This document shows positions 10,245 to 20,412 of a DNA stretch of 64,000 bases, piece after piece. Numbering within the stretch: position 1 is the stretch's first letter; each line of letters starts with the position of its first letter. Under the pieces are notes generated by a model that had not been told where the DNA came from, did no database searches, and saw nothing but the letters and a program-made list of their open reading frames with translations. Both the position numbers and the translations under genes were made by a program. Origin of the DNA: Strongylocentrotus droebachiensis (taxonomy: Eukaryota; Echinodermata; Echinoidea; Camarodonta; Strongylocentrotidae); assembly GCA_035222895.1 (NCBI GenBank), contig JAVYIG010000041.1, positions 186,001 to 250,000 of the forward strand, given 5' to 3'.

Positions 10245-11218
10245 AGGTTGAATAAAATGCCATGAAGTCTAAAGTTCAGAAAGAATATATCATACGGAAG
10301 ACAACTGGTATGGCATTGTCAATAAGCCTAATGAAGAATTGTTACAATATAAAAGCTATAAGATACTATATCAATGCAATGTGATTTTTTTTTACAGCTT
10401 CATCTACTGGTAGATAATTTGATGTAAATATGTGAAACTCCGGGAAATTCGTTTTAGGCTGTAGGTCTACGTACTGATATCCGGAATCTCTCTACCCCTC
10501 CGAGACTGGTGTGTGTTTGTGTGGGCGCAAGGGGGAGGGGGGGGGGGGGGGGGGGGTTGTAACCTCCCTGGTGATGTAATTTGGGAATCTTCCGTCAGCC
10601 CTCCCAAACCTACACATTACAGGTGTACTTTCGGAGGGGTCTCAGACCCCATTAAAAAGAAATCCTGACAAGGTACAAATAATTGTCTTCTTTGACCAAA
10701 ATCAAAGTCAAGGGGCGTAGAGGAACCGGGAGGTGGAACATCAACCCAATGGACTACATACGGTTTTTATCATGTAAATATTCTTGCTTTAATTGCGTGC
10801 ATGCGGTACAGTCATGCGGCAGTAGGTCCAAAAAGTGCTCTATTTCCAATTTTACTTGTCAAGTCAATGACTGGTTCAGTTTCTGAATACGTAATGACCA
10901 GGAACAACAAGATAAATAAGTGAATGGACTTGACAAAGTATACAAATTGTCATGATTTACACATCGAAAAAAAGGAGGAATTAGATGTTCATTACATACT
11001 TTACTTGTCTTGAAAACATATGACTACGTTGGTGAAAACAAATCTTGGGTTATAACTCAAGTTGAAGAATGAAAGGTGGACTACCGGGTAGTTAGATTAG
11101 GGTCTTCGTTGGACACCTTTAGATGTAATCTTTGATATGTCATATTCTCAAGAAACATAAATCGTACACAAAGTACAATATTTGGTAAGGGTATGAATAA
11201 TTTAGTTGTTAACTGTTT
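10245..11218. other. No gene seen; one poly-G run
   Basis: The stretch contains a run of G at about 10531-10556 broken by a single A, and a 67-codon unsupported frame at 10683. Nothing else is recognisable. It is the distal upstream flank of ASRGL1. Confidence 0.4.
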
Positions 11219-11379
11219 GTCAAACGTTACGCGAACGTACCGTGACTCAAATTTCAAAAAACGTCGGACACACTTTGGCTCTTTGCGCTACAGTGTGCCA
11301 GTCAAACGTTACGCGAACGTACCGTGACCCAAATTTCTAAAAAGGTCGGACACACTTTGGCTCTTTGCGCTACAGTGTG
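11219..11379. repeat. 82-bp tandem duplication upstream of ASRGL1
   Basis: Two adjacent units, 11219-11300 and 11301-11379, begin GTCAAACGTTACGCGAACGT and share CGGACACACTTTGGCTCTTTG and GCTACAGTGTG. They differ at only a few positions. The pair ends about 400 bp before the ASRGL1 start codon. Confidence 0.9.
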
Positions 11380-11775
11380 ACATGGGCTAAAATGCAAGAC
11401 CTTTGCTCTCATCTCACGAAACATTGTATTGCTTAAACAATGTATACAATTTCACACACTCTAACTTTGTCACGTGAATAATAATACAATACAGGCAGAA
11501 CGTCTCTTTCCCGGGGTCTCTTTCCGCTAGAACCTTACAAGTCGAATGGACAATCCAATTCAGCTGATATTCACAGTTGCCCGTTTAGTTTGGATGGTAA
11601 TACTGGAAACAATATTATTTTACGTTTTCAGTTTGAGATGGGCGAGTCAGCGAAATGTGTTTGGGGGAAAAACAGTAAATAGCTGACTGCTGCTTTAATA
11701 TTCATATTATCATTTATATAATTTCATACAGCTACTTAACATCTGAATTTTAACAGGGCTACGTATAATTGTATA

Positions 11776-11986
11776 ATGAGTATTATGGAGGAAGGTTGCC
11801 GTGTTCCAGCCATTGCTGTACACGGTGGTGCGTGGGCCATACCTGATGACCTGAAGGCGGATAGTTGCAGAGGAGTGGAGAGAGCTGTCCGGGTAGGATA
11901 TAAGGTCCTAGAGGATGGAGGGACATCAGTGGATGCAGTAGAAGCAGCTGTCAGGGCTCTAGAAGATGATCCTGTATTCGACGCGG
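11776..11986 (+). CDS. ASRGL1: ASRGL1 exon 1 (residues 1-71)
   Basis: It starts at ATG 11776 and ends one base into a Gly codon before GTGAGT. It encodes the first strand AVHGGAW and the [19 protein letters not shown] helix segment. The frame runs on into the intron for a few codons until a stop. Confidence 0.92.
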
Positions 11987-13117
11987 GTGAGTCTCCATCA
12001 CATTACCAGTGGGGTATCCACGAATAAATTGTTAAGAAGCGCAAGCTGAAACTGTTAGTGTACATGGAGGTACCAAGAGATATTTAAAATACAATAAGCC
12101 AATTTATATCACAAAATTATGAATCCAAAGGACTCTCTCTCTCTCTCTCTCTCCCGGGAGTCATGTCAGCGAGCACTACGATTATTAGGAGTGAATATCA
12201 AATTATTTTAGAGTGCTTTTTGAAAAGAAAAGAGTGAATTTTTACTCTATTTGAAATATATTTTCACTACTACTACTATTCACAACTACTACTATTCACA
12301 ACTATCTTATTTTTAATTGGATGTTGCTCAAACTTTCGCTGCCCCTTTCATTCATTTTTCTGCTTCTATTAAAAATCCTTGAACTAAATTGACAAAATTA
12401 ATCACCTAACTCTTAATAAAAAGGGGCGACGAGCAAGAGTCGATGTGCCCTCCCTCAATATGCAAGTTTCTATGGTGTGTCTATTTTTTCATCTCATAGG
12501 AACTGGCTCTGTTCTGAACTATGATGGTGATGTTGAAATGGATGCTATCATTATGGAAGGGAAAGAGTTAAGATGTGGAGCCGTTGCTTGCGTCAATAAC
12601 ATCAAGAACCCCATCTCATTGGCTAGGAAGGTCATGGAACAGGTAACTTGGCGGAACTTTACCAATTGATGATGATGATGATAATAATAAGGATTTAAAA
12701 TAATAATCATAAATACTAACAGTAACAATAATAATGATGATGATGATGTATTTATGTAGCGCAATTTTGAGCGAGTTTTTATAAATTTTTGAAGGTATTG
12801 AGAAATTGCTGGTGGAGAAGAATTCTGGGTAGGTTATTCCACAATTTGGGAGTATCAGTTATGAATGCTCTGTCATCAAGATTAGTGTGCATGGGAAGCA
12901 TCTTAATAGAAGGATGGTTAAGCATGATGCCTTAAGAGGAGCGGTGGGAGTACCGGGATGTATATGGCCTCCATGGCCTCGCTCCTCCCTACCCATCTGA
13001 ACGTTCAGGAGCGAGGCCATGGAGGCGTATTTTGGAGTGAATCGGGGACCCGGTGGGTAACCGTCTTTGGCAAGAAAGAAGTAATAATTATATTATTATA
13101 TTATATCACTATTTCTT

Positions 13118-13151
<34 letters not shown>

Positions 13152-16100
13152 TACTTCTACTACTACTATACTGCTACCCACTAATAATAATAATAATAAT
13201 AATAATTACAATAGTAATGCTATTTTATATATATAACAACCGCTTGGTGGTGAGAGACAAGAGTCTTCACCAATATACCACAGTTCCACAATACAAACAA
13301 ATTAAAGAAATGCCGTTCCCTGGGTTAATCATTACTATCGCGATGTATTCCTACCAGAAATGTGTTTGTTTAGTCGATACCGATCAGGTGACCTCTTTGT
13401 GACATTTCCTTTGAGAGGGAATAAAGTCCATATCCATTTTATATGAAAAGAATAAAAAATCTACCCAGGGTATCAACATTGATAGTTAGCAATTAGCAGG
13501 AATTCTGAGGATTGCTCTCCTTATAAAGCAATTTTTGAACGTGAGGAACCTTGACTGTTGACCCTTTCTTAACCCTTCTTGCTTGCTTGTGGGACAATAT
13601 TGCTTCCCTGCATGTCTCCACATCCCTGGTGACAGGGTGACAGTCCCTGATAGAATGAAACCATCTTGAATTATGTTTGCTCTCTCAATCTAGACGGACC
13701 ATGCACTTCTTGTTGGACATGGAGCTAACAGATTTGCTAGTGAGATGGGGATCGAGAAAGTACCTACCTCAGACCTGGTTACAGAGGATGCGAGGAGAAC
13801 GTGGGAGGAGTGTCGCAAGTTCAAGAAGACTGTAGATGTTTTATTCTCCAGTAGGTAAGAAGAACTCTAAGAAATTTAAGACCAAATATAAAGGGTCTGT
13901 CATAACAACAAAAAATACCCAGCACAATCAGAACGGGGCACTATGAAAGGAAATCTACTTTTTAAATTAAATATGCCTTGTGATTAGACCGTATCTCTTA
14001 AGATTTGGTTTTACTGTGATGTAAGGACATCGCATTGTCCCTAAAGTAAACGACACCTACATGCCAATGTAAGTTGGTCTAGTGGTTATGGCTCTCCTCA
14101 TTCTCTTGTCTTCCTATACAACGACCCGAGGTTCAATCCTGAGTCACGTCTTGTGGATGGTGGTGTTTAGGGTCGGTCTACAGACGTTAATAATCATATC
14201 TATCTATTTGATACATGTCTGTAAAAATCCAGTGAAATAATGCCTTCCCCTGTAAGCTTTCTATTCCTCGTAGCCTCACAAGTTCCTTAAAGGTAATACA
14301 AAGTTTTGGTATGGGGTCATGGATTTGGTTCTAATGCACATTTTGGAAGCGTATGCTATCCTACAATATTCAGTGATCGTTGTCGCGGTTGAAATCGAGT
14401 CTAAAATTATGAAATTGTAAATAATAAACTCTTTATGTTGTATAGCTCCCTCTCAAGGTCAAGATATTAGTTAAGCTATAAAACAAAGTTTCTTGACTAA
14501 AATCGACCGATTAGCTATTCGAGTTTTGGAAATTATATATCACAACTACTTATTCTGAGATTTTCATGGTCGCAACTACCATTGTACGGCCGTAGGCGCT
14601 ATTTAAAATTTATCAAAATTTACCGGGAGCACCGGTAAATCTTTATATTCAATTTTTTCTCGAAAGCAGAAGTGTTTTAGGGGCTGAATTTTCTAGTGCT
14701 TATAATACATCAACAGGGGCATTCAAATATATCAAAATTGTTAAGAATCACTATCCACCCAATTTTCAAAATTTCCCAAAGCTTTGTAATACCTTTAATA
14801 TGAAAAGTTTGTGAATATTCCTTCTGCTATTTATTTGTACAGACCGGAAGCTGGACACGAGACAGTGGGTTCTGTGGCCATTGATAAGTGGGGCAATGTC
14901 GCGTGTGCCACATCAACTGGGGGCATCTCGGCAAAGATGGTCGGGAGGGTCGGCGATAGCCCCATCATAGGTAAGAGCTAGGTCCAATGTGTCTTGATAA
15001 ATTCACAGGAAGTATTATATGTCATTTCCGTTTGATCTATATCATTACTTTTGATCTACCCCATTTGAAAAATTGCTTATATGAATATTGTGAACTATGT
15101 ATATCACCTTTTTTTTGTATTTCTTGTTCGTTTGACGGACAGCAAACTACAGATCGTTTCACTATTTCCATTCATTATGTTAGATGACCTGCGTTCACAT
15201 GCGACGATGGTCCAAGTAATCACAAATTACCCTGAATAAATCCCAAGAAATATTTAAATATTTAAAATTGAAATATTTCTCTTTGTTGATTCCTTTTATG
15301 TGATTATATTTCTCGTCATTCATGCTTGTACAGCGGATAGAGAAACTTTGTTTATTATGCGCTTTATAAATATTGTATTATTGTTATTATATTAAAATTG
15401 TCTATACTTTTATGTCAACTACCTTGACATTGAAAACAGTTTTTTCCCTCTCTGTTGTCTGCAGGATGTGGCGCCTACTGTGATAATGCATACGGAGCCG
15501 TATCAACTACAGGCCATGGAGAAAACATCATGAAAGTCACACTTTCTAAGACCATCATCAGCTATATGGAACATTTAGGTATCACATCGAACTTTGATTA
15601 TTCCTCATCAATTGTGTATGTTTAGGTTTGTTGATTTTGTGTTTGGTCTCAGCTCTATTAGTGGGAACCTAATTTTCTCACGTTTATTTGCATATCATTG
15701 ATAAATAAACTAGATAATGTACAATATTCGGAAGGGTTTCAATCACTGTTCAACATGGGTTTTTGCTATATTATGTACAAAGGGAGTTAGATCAAAATAA
15801 TTACCTTTTTGACATCTCAGTGTTTGAGTCTTGCCAGTTGCTTAATTCGAAAGAAATAATTGCATGGTCGAGATTAGTTAATCTATGTTAATGTTTTCCG
15901 CTCTCTTCTGATCTCTCATTCTTTCCTACCTTTCTCTTTCTTTATGCTTGCTTTATACCGTCTTCTCTTCTTCATCGATTCTCCATCTGATCCGAATGTA
16001 TAACAGAATCTTGTCCGTAACTTTCTTTCTTGCCCAGGTTTATCTGCCCAAGAGGCAGCTGATAAGGCCATTGGTTTCATGGCTAAGAGAGTAGGAGGTG

Positions 16101-16258
16101 TGGGAGGTGCTATAGTACTCAGTTCATCTGGTCAGCTCGCTAAGAGCTTCAACTCAGAACGTATGGCATGGGCCTTTGCTTCCAACAACTCTGTTAGATA
16201 TGGCATTGATCCCGAAGATGATATTGATGCAGGGTCAGCTAGCACAGGGGTTGTTTGA
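11776..16258 (+). CDS. ASRGL1: Isoaspartyl peptidase/L-asparaginase (ASRGL1 type), six exons
   Basis: Ntn-hydrolase of the plant-type asparaginase family, which cleaves beta-aspartyl (isoaspartyl) dipeptides and asparagine in the cytosol. Joined exons 11776-11986, 12500-12642, 13694-13854, 14843-14970, 15465-15578 and 16038-16258 give 325 aa, slightly longer than the roughly 310 aa usual for animals. Visible motifs are AVHGGAW near the N terminus, the [18 protein letters not shown] block, [14 protein letters not shown], the catalytic HETVGSVA with nucleophile Thr179, ATSTGG (Thr197), GRVGDSP and STTGHGE (Thr230). Family members self-cleave just before the nucleophile, here after Glu178. The substrate pocket residues are intact, so it should be active. 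The N-terminal extension before the AVHGG strand is about 12 residues. All splice phases fit. Introns 2, 3 and 5 carry repeats, including a SINE and a TTAA element in intron 3. Confidence 0.95.
12132..12153. repeat. (CT)n microsatellite in ASRGL1 intron 1
   Basis: A run of CT dinucleotides. The rest of this intron (11987-12499) shows nothing notable. Confidence 0.9.
12500..12642 (+). CDS. ASRGL1: ASRGL1 exon 2 (residues 71-118)
   Basis: The acceptor is CTCATAG before GAACTGG and the donor is CAG/GTAACT. It encodes the conserved [20 protein letters not shown] segment through the KVMEQ helix. Confidence 0.93.
12664..12752. repeat. GAT/AAT microsatellites in ASRGL1 intron 2
   Basis: GATGATGATGATGATAATAATAA is followed by AACAATAATAATGATGATGATGATG. 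Downstream, 12755-12950 looks like a dispersed repeat end (GTAGCGCAATTTTGAGCGAG). Confidence 0.85.
12967..13026. repeat. Perfect 20-bp hairpin in ASRGL1 intron 2
   Basis: GCCTCCATGGCCTCGCTCCT at 12967-12986 is exactly complementary to AGGAGCGAGGCCATGGAGGC at 13007-13026, with a 20-base loop. It is GC-rich against an AT-rich background. Confidence 0.95.
13117..13206. repeat. (CTA)n and (ATA)n microsatellites in ASRGL1 intron 2
   Basis: CTACTACTACTACTACTACT with CTT variants is followed by AATAATAATAATAATAATAAT. Confidence 0.95.
13694..13854 (+). CDS. ASRGL1: ASRGL1 exon 3 (residues 119-172)
   Basis: The acceptor is CAATCTAG and the donor AG/GTAAGA. It encodes [20 protein letters not shown] and the linker that precedes the autocleavage site. 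Confidence 0.93.
14068..14286 (+). mobile_element. tRNA-derived SINE in ASRGL1 intron 3
   Basis: A-box TGGTCTAGTGG (14075-14085) and B-box GGTTCAATCC (14130-14139) lie 45 bases apart, the internal pol III promoter of a tRNA-like head. An unrelated body of about 145 bp follows. It abuts the TTAA element starting at 14287. Confidence 0.75.
14287..14798. mobile_element. TTAA-bounded TIR element, family 2, copy a (ASRGL1 intron 3)
   Basis: The left end TTAAAGGTAATACAAAGTTTTGG is matched inversely by CCAAAGCTTTGTAATACCTTTAA at the right. Nearly the whole 512 bp is similar to 32777-33288, including the CCGGGAGCACCGGTA block and CTCCCTCTCAAG. No coding frame is kept. Confidence 0.85.
14843..14970 (+). 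CDS. ASRGL1: ASRGL1 exon 4 (residues 172-215), catalytic Thr
   Basis: The acceptor is TTTGTACAG and the donor G/GTAAGA. It holds the nucleophile in HETVGSVA, the ACATSTGG motif and GRVGDSP. Confidence 0.95.
15300..15395 (+). mobile_element. SINE 3'-tail-like fragment in ASRGL1 intron 4
   Basis: GCGCTTTATAAATATTGTATTATTGTTATTAT resembles the tail of the SINE at 16445-16790. The head is absent. Confidence 0.45.
15465..15578 (+). CDS. ASRGL1: ASRGL1 exon 5 (residues 215-253)
   Basis: The acceptor is TGTCTGCAG and the donor G/GTATCA. It encodes [20 protein letters not shown] and the following helix. Confidence 0.94.
16038..16258 (+). CDS. ASRGL1: ASRGL1 exon 6, terminal (residues 253-325)
   Basis: The acceptor is TTGCCCAG. 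It encodes the [20 protein letters not shown] segment and YGIDPEDD, then a short Ser/Ala/Gly tail and TGA at 16256. Confidence 0.93.
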
Positions 16259-16444
16259 TGATAATCCCGAGTAAAAAAAAAAAAATATATAAAAAAAAAA
16301 TCGAACAGACATATTTTTCTAAAAAGAAAAAACTCCCAACATTTCACTCTGATGCGTTTATTCGGAACGTCTGTAACCCAAAGGCTCACGTAGATTGAGT
16401 ACTAACTTTCATAATACGAGATATTACACACTCTTGTCATATGC

Positions 16445-16790
16445 ATATCTGTTGTTACGTAGTCGGTGGTTTAAGCACCCATGCATGTAAAGGTCGTGGG
16501 TTCTATAACCCCAACGCGGCACTTATAGATTTCATTAATGCATTTTTATCTACATTGCTCCTCTTCACCCATGTGTCAAATGGATACGTGATAGGATACC
16601 AATCTCACTGTGATTGGAATATAGCATGTGTGCGCCCCTAAGAAGGCGACTGGCTCGAATGCTACCAGGAGAAGTGGAGAATGTTCACCGTAAAATGCAG
16701 AATCGTCAGTGAATCCAGTGACCGGGGTATTAATAAAACTTTCGGTTAACTGGTAGAGCGCTTTATAAGAAACAATCATTATTATTTATG
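16445..16790 (+). mobile_element. tRNA-derived SINE downstream of ASRGL1
   Basis: A-box-like TAGTCGGTGGTTTAAGCACCC and B-box-like GTGGGTTCTATAACCCC are followed by a body of about 230 bp and a tail GAGCGCTTTATAAGAAACAATCATTATTATT. Similar tails occur near 15350 and 51960-52025. Open frames on both strands are incidental. Confidence 0.7.
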
Positions 16791-16799
16791 TTTGTGTGC

Positions 16800-17374
16800 T
16801 TGTAACTTTATGGAGTCTACATTGTCTATCATGTCATGATTTATACGAAACCTCATATCACGGAAAATATGGGAAAAGGGCGTGTACAGTTGGGGTCACA
16901 TCTGGACTCGAATCCTGTGATATTTCGTAATTTAGTCTTGCGATGAATAGTCAAGTATCTTGAGGCTATTACATCAAAATATCTACTTTAAGATCTTAAC
17001 GACTTTCATGAGTATCATATCAAAGTATATAAAGTTAATATCTATCAATATATTTAACAACACTTTGTTTGAAAGAAAGTTTCTGATTTACACGAAAATG
17101 TAAAATGGTAGAATCAACCAACTTTAAATCATTTAATAGAATACTGCCCTCTAAAGGACAAAGCAATAGTGTCTTTGTAAACGGAACATCGGTCAATCAC
17201 ATCGAAATGAAAATAAATCATGACTGGGGATATCCTGGTATATTTATGATAGTAGTGACCAGATTCAATTGATTTGGTTTATTTAATTAGTTGTTAACAG
17301 CATAATGGCTATTATGTGCGTAAGATCGAAATGGCTTTATGATTTTATCAACTTTAGGCAAAAACGGGCCCTAC
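16800..17374. other. No recognisable feature
   Basis: AT-rich intergenic sequence between the SINE and a TTAA element, with no supported frame. Confidence 0.4.
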
Positions 17375-17569
17375 TTAAAACCCCACTGTCCTACTTGTAG
17401 CTACTTCCTCCCTCTATATAGAAAACTTCCCCAATCGGTGCCTGTTGGTCCCCCATGATCCTCTTTTTTCTTATGTTAGTCGAGAGCTGAGTTAATGAGA
17501 TAGCAACCTGTCAGTGACCTCACTGTGTGATCTAATCCCTTCTGGCCCAGTAGTACTGACGGCCTTTAA
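17375..17569. mobile_element. TTAA-bounded TIR element, family 3
   Basis: Ends TTAAAACCCCACTGTCCTAC and the inverse of GTAGTACTGACGGCCTTTAA. The interior TACTTGTAGCTACTT, CCTCTATATAGAAAAC, GGTCCCCCATGATCCTCTTT and TGTGATCTAATCCC segments match 30346-30513 closely. Confidence 0.75.
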
Positions 17570-17809
17570 AATCTTGGATAACAGTATGTATCCTTTACTC
17601 AAGTTGTGGTTATATCTCAGGGTAAACATTATAAAGGTCCAAGTGATACCATGGTTACCATTACAAACTTGTTTTTAAAAAAAAGTAAATGAATTAGAAT
17701 ACAATTTGATGTAAAACAATCTGAACGAGTGCTTGTGGAACGAACGAAAACACTCAATCGGAAAGATTGTCAGTATTACTGCCCGTGGTAGATTACAACC
17801 GAGTCTGTA

Positions 17810-18025
17810 AATGTGTTTACATTTTGTCACTTTCATTGTAAATATTAAAATGGGTGTTTTATTGACTTGTGTTTTTGGATGTAACGCCATTGATGTTATG
17901 TTGTTATTATGTTTTATAATCTGTATAATTTTGTACATTTTTTGTAACACACCTGTACCAGTGAACGAATTTCCATTTGTTATGGACAATAAATCAATTA
18001 AATTCGATTCAATTAAATTTAACAC
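17810..18025 (+). mobile_element. LINE 3' end with AATTCGATTCAATTAAATT tail
   Basis: An AT-rich 3'-end segment ends in GACAATAAATCAATTAAATTCGATTCAATTAAATT (17984-18020), the same tail type as 4262-4545. No RT sequence is attached. Confidence 0.5.
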
Positions 18026-18029
18026 ACAT

Positions 18030-20070
18030 GAAACCATTTGACGTTGATCGAATATGTCATTACACATAATGTAGAATTATTTGCTTTGTGAATGTATTAC
18101 ACTGTGTGAGCAAAATATCGGTTTACCTCATATATCATATCCGGTCATGCGAGAAAATGTTTTTATCTTCTGACATTTATTTATAATTTGTTTGTTTGCT
18201 TGTTGTTTCTTCTTTCTTCATTTGGCTACCCCTGTCTCGACATGCTCATCAATCAAGAAGCTTGTGAACATGAGGCAAATACTTGTAACATTGATGTAAC
18301 TTATAAAATGTTGAAGAGTGTGATGTATTGTACTTATAATATATGCTACCTTGGTTAAGACGAATAAAGCATCAACCATCGATGTATACACAACAATATA
18401 TTTTATCATTGAAATGTAATGAAACTTGAGTATGTATGTATATCCTAACATAATCTTACAACATTCTGTTTAATTTCTACTTTTCTTCTCGTATTTTCAT
18501 TTATTAAATGAAATTTTTCCTATCATTAATATGAAAAAATCTCGAACTGTAAGAATTATCGGTTTATGTGTATACTTGGGGTATCCCATCTCAGTATTGA
18601 TTTTATATCTGATTATCGGTAGAAGACAATGCATTGTTAATACTGTAAGATGTAGATGCAGCAATTGATTTTAGATAATTTTGCGTTATTCAAACCAGGG
18701 ACATAATTGTTTGATTTAGATTATAAAATGAAAAAAATTGTTTGATGTGTTTTCGTTTTTGCGTGTATGTGTTTTGTATATTGTATGAACAAGCTGAAGA
18801 CCATGGTGGAGTATTGTAAGGGAAAGATGCGTGTGCTATTGGGGTAGGGGCTTACGACGTGATGTCAGCCATATAACCTGTTTCAGAGCTATTTTATCCT
18901 ATTTTACCCTCTTTTATTTCTCCTTCACTTCCGATGATGTCATGATCTCGACTCCTATGTGGGGATCCCCCATTACATCAGAAGGGCTGTCGGGGAATCC
19001 CATCGTTTTCTACCATGGGATAAAGCTTGCTGAGGAAGATTCTATGCTAGCGGTGGTGCGGCAACATGGAGAATACTCTCGGCCTATCAATCCGTACGTG
19101 TATTCAAAAATAGCGGCGTCACCACAGGTTGAGGGACACGGCACGTGCCCATTATGTGTTTACACTGCGTGGTGTGAGCTCTGCATTATGCATCAAAATG
19201 CCGGTTTTCAATGATTGAAAACATAAAATTTAACACTTTATAAACTTCTTTCCTTGCCAATGAACATCGCAAAAACTGTGCCGACCTCCCTATAAATGTC
19301 TGGCTCCGCTGCTGATGCAGAAAACATGGACAATGATTAGGTCTAATTTGTGAACTCGGCTCAATTCTATGGAGAAACAAAAAACTGTTGTATGAAATGA
19401 TGCAACTCATAATGATGCATATTTCACGCATGAGTGATTAAAAACAATTTGAAGAAAGGGTATCAAAAAGTCATTTGGCGAACGGTATCTGAATTTCAAA
19501 GAGAAAATCACACTTCCAGAAAGTTCATTTTCCGCCCATGACACCTCAATCAGAAAAAATGAGCCAGGGGTAACAAAGTTCTGTTTGTTTAAAGTAATGC
19601 TTGCATTTCCATAATTTTATTAAACGAATTCGTTTTCACTGGCTGCCTGTCGTAGCAACAAACAAGAAACTCGGTTTCGTTGACGAGCAGTCATGCATGA
19701 AGTCTTTCGTCGTCTATGTTTGTGAGGAGGGTGCACGGTATTCACGAGGGATCGTATAAGAAGGAAGTTGGCCTACCACCCGACCGCAGCTGGGGTCATG
19801 CACGTTCAAAAAGATGCACGGCGGGTTGTGACCATAGCATTTTCCATAATTATTTGTAAAGTTTGACCCCTTTAATCGTCTGCGCAGGTTTAAAACAAAA
19901 AACAATTATTTGGGGGATTTCCCCGGTTTTTACGGAGTAGTGACCCTTTGTAGATTTATTCCAAGATAAACACGAGGTCTATGATTCTTGGAAATAACAC
20001 GGAAGCAGTAAAATCAAATTCTTGAAGGATATAATAACACGGTGATATCTCTATGGGTTCTAGGAGACCT
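18030..20070. other. No gene recognised
   Basis: The largest open frame (18831-19214, 127 codons) has no domain I recognise and no splice context. Otherwise the stretch is AT-rich unique-looking DNA. Confidence 0.4.
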
Positions 20071-20075
20071 ACTCT

Positions 20076-20412
20076 CTGGACATCCACCCCCGAATAACCA
20101 CCCCCAGTCAACTACCCCCTAGGACAACTACCCCTTAGGACAACCACCCTCTAGGACGACTACCCCCCTCCCCCGGGGGACAACTACCCCCGGACAACTA
20201 TCCCCCAGACAACTACCCTCTGGGACAACTACCCCCTAAGAAAACCACCGCCGTACAACTACGCCCTAAGACAACTACCCCCGGACAACTATCCCAGGTG
20301 GTAATTGTCTGGGGGTAGTTGTCCGGGGTATTTGTACCGGGGGTAGGGGTCCTGGGGGTAGTTGACTAGGGGTGGTTATCCGGGGGTGGATTCCAGGGGG
20401 TTGTTGTCCGGA
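20076..20412. repeat. Palindromic minisatellite, foldback-like element C
   Basis: The left half is a degenerate tandem array of ACAACTACCCCC(TAGG) units of about 12-16 bp. After about 20295 the same unit continues in inverted orientation as GGGGGTAGTTGTCC. The outermost arms match as inverted repeats over about 45 bp: TGGACATCCACCCCCGAATA on the left against the inverse of the right end at 20395. Long inverted repeats built from short tandem units are the hallmark of foldback transposons. Confidence 0.8.

Noticed and set aside
18831-19214. 127-codon + strand frame between ASRGL1 and the fusion gene
   Set aside because: No recognisable domain, no promoter or splice support. It may be a fragment of an unidentified repeat.
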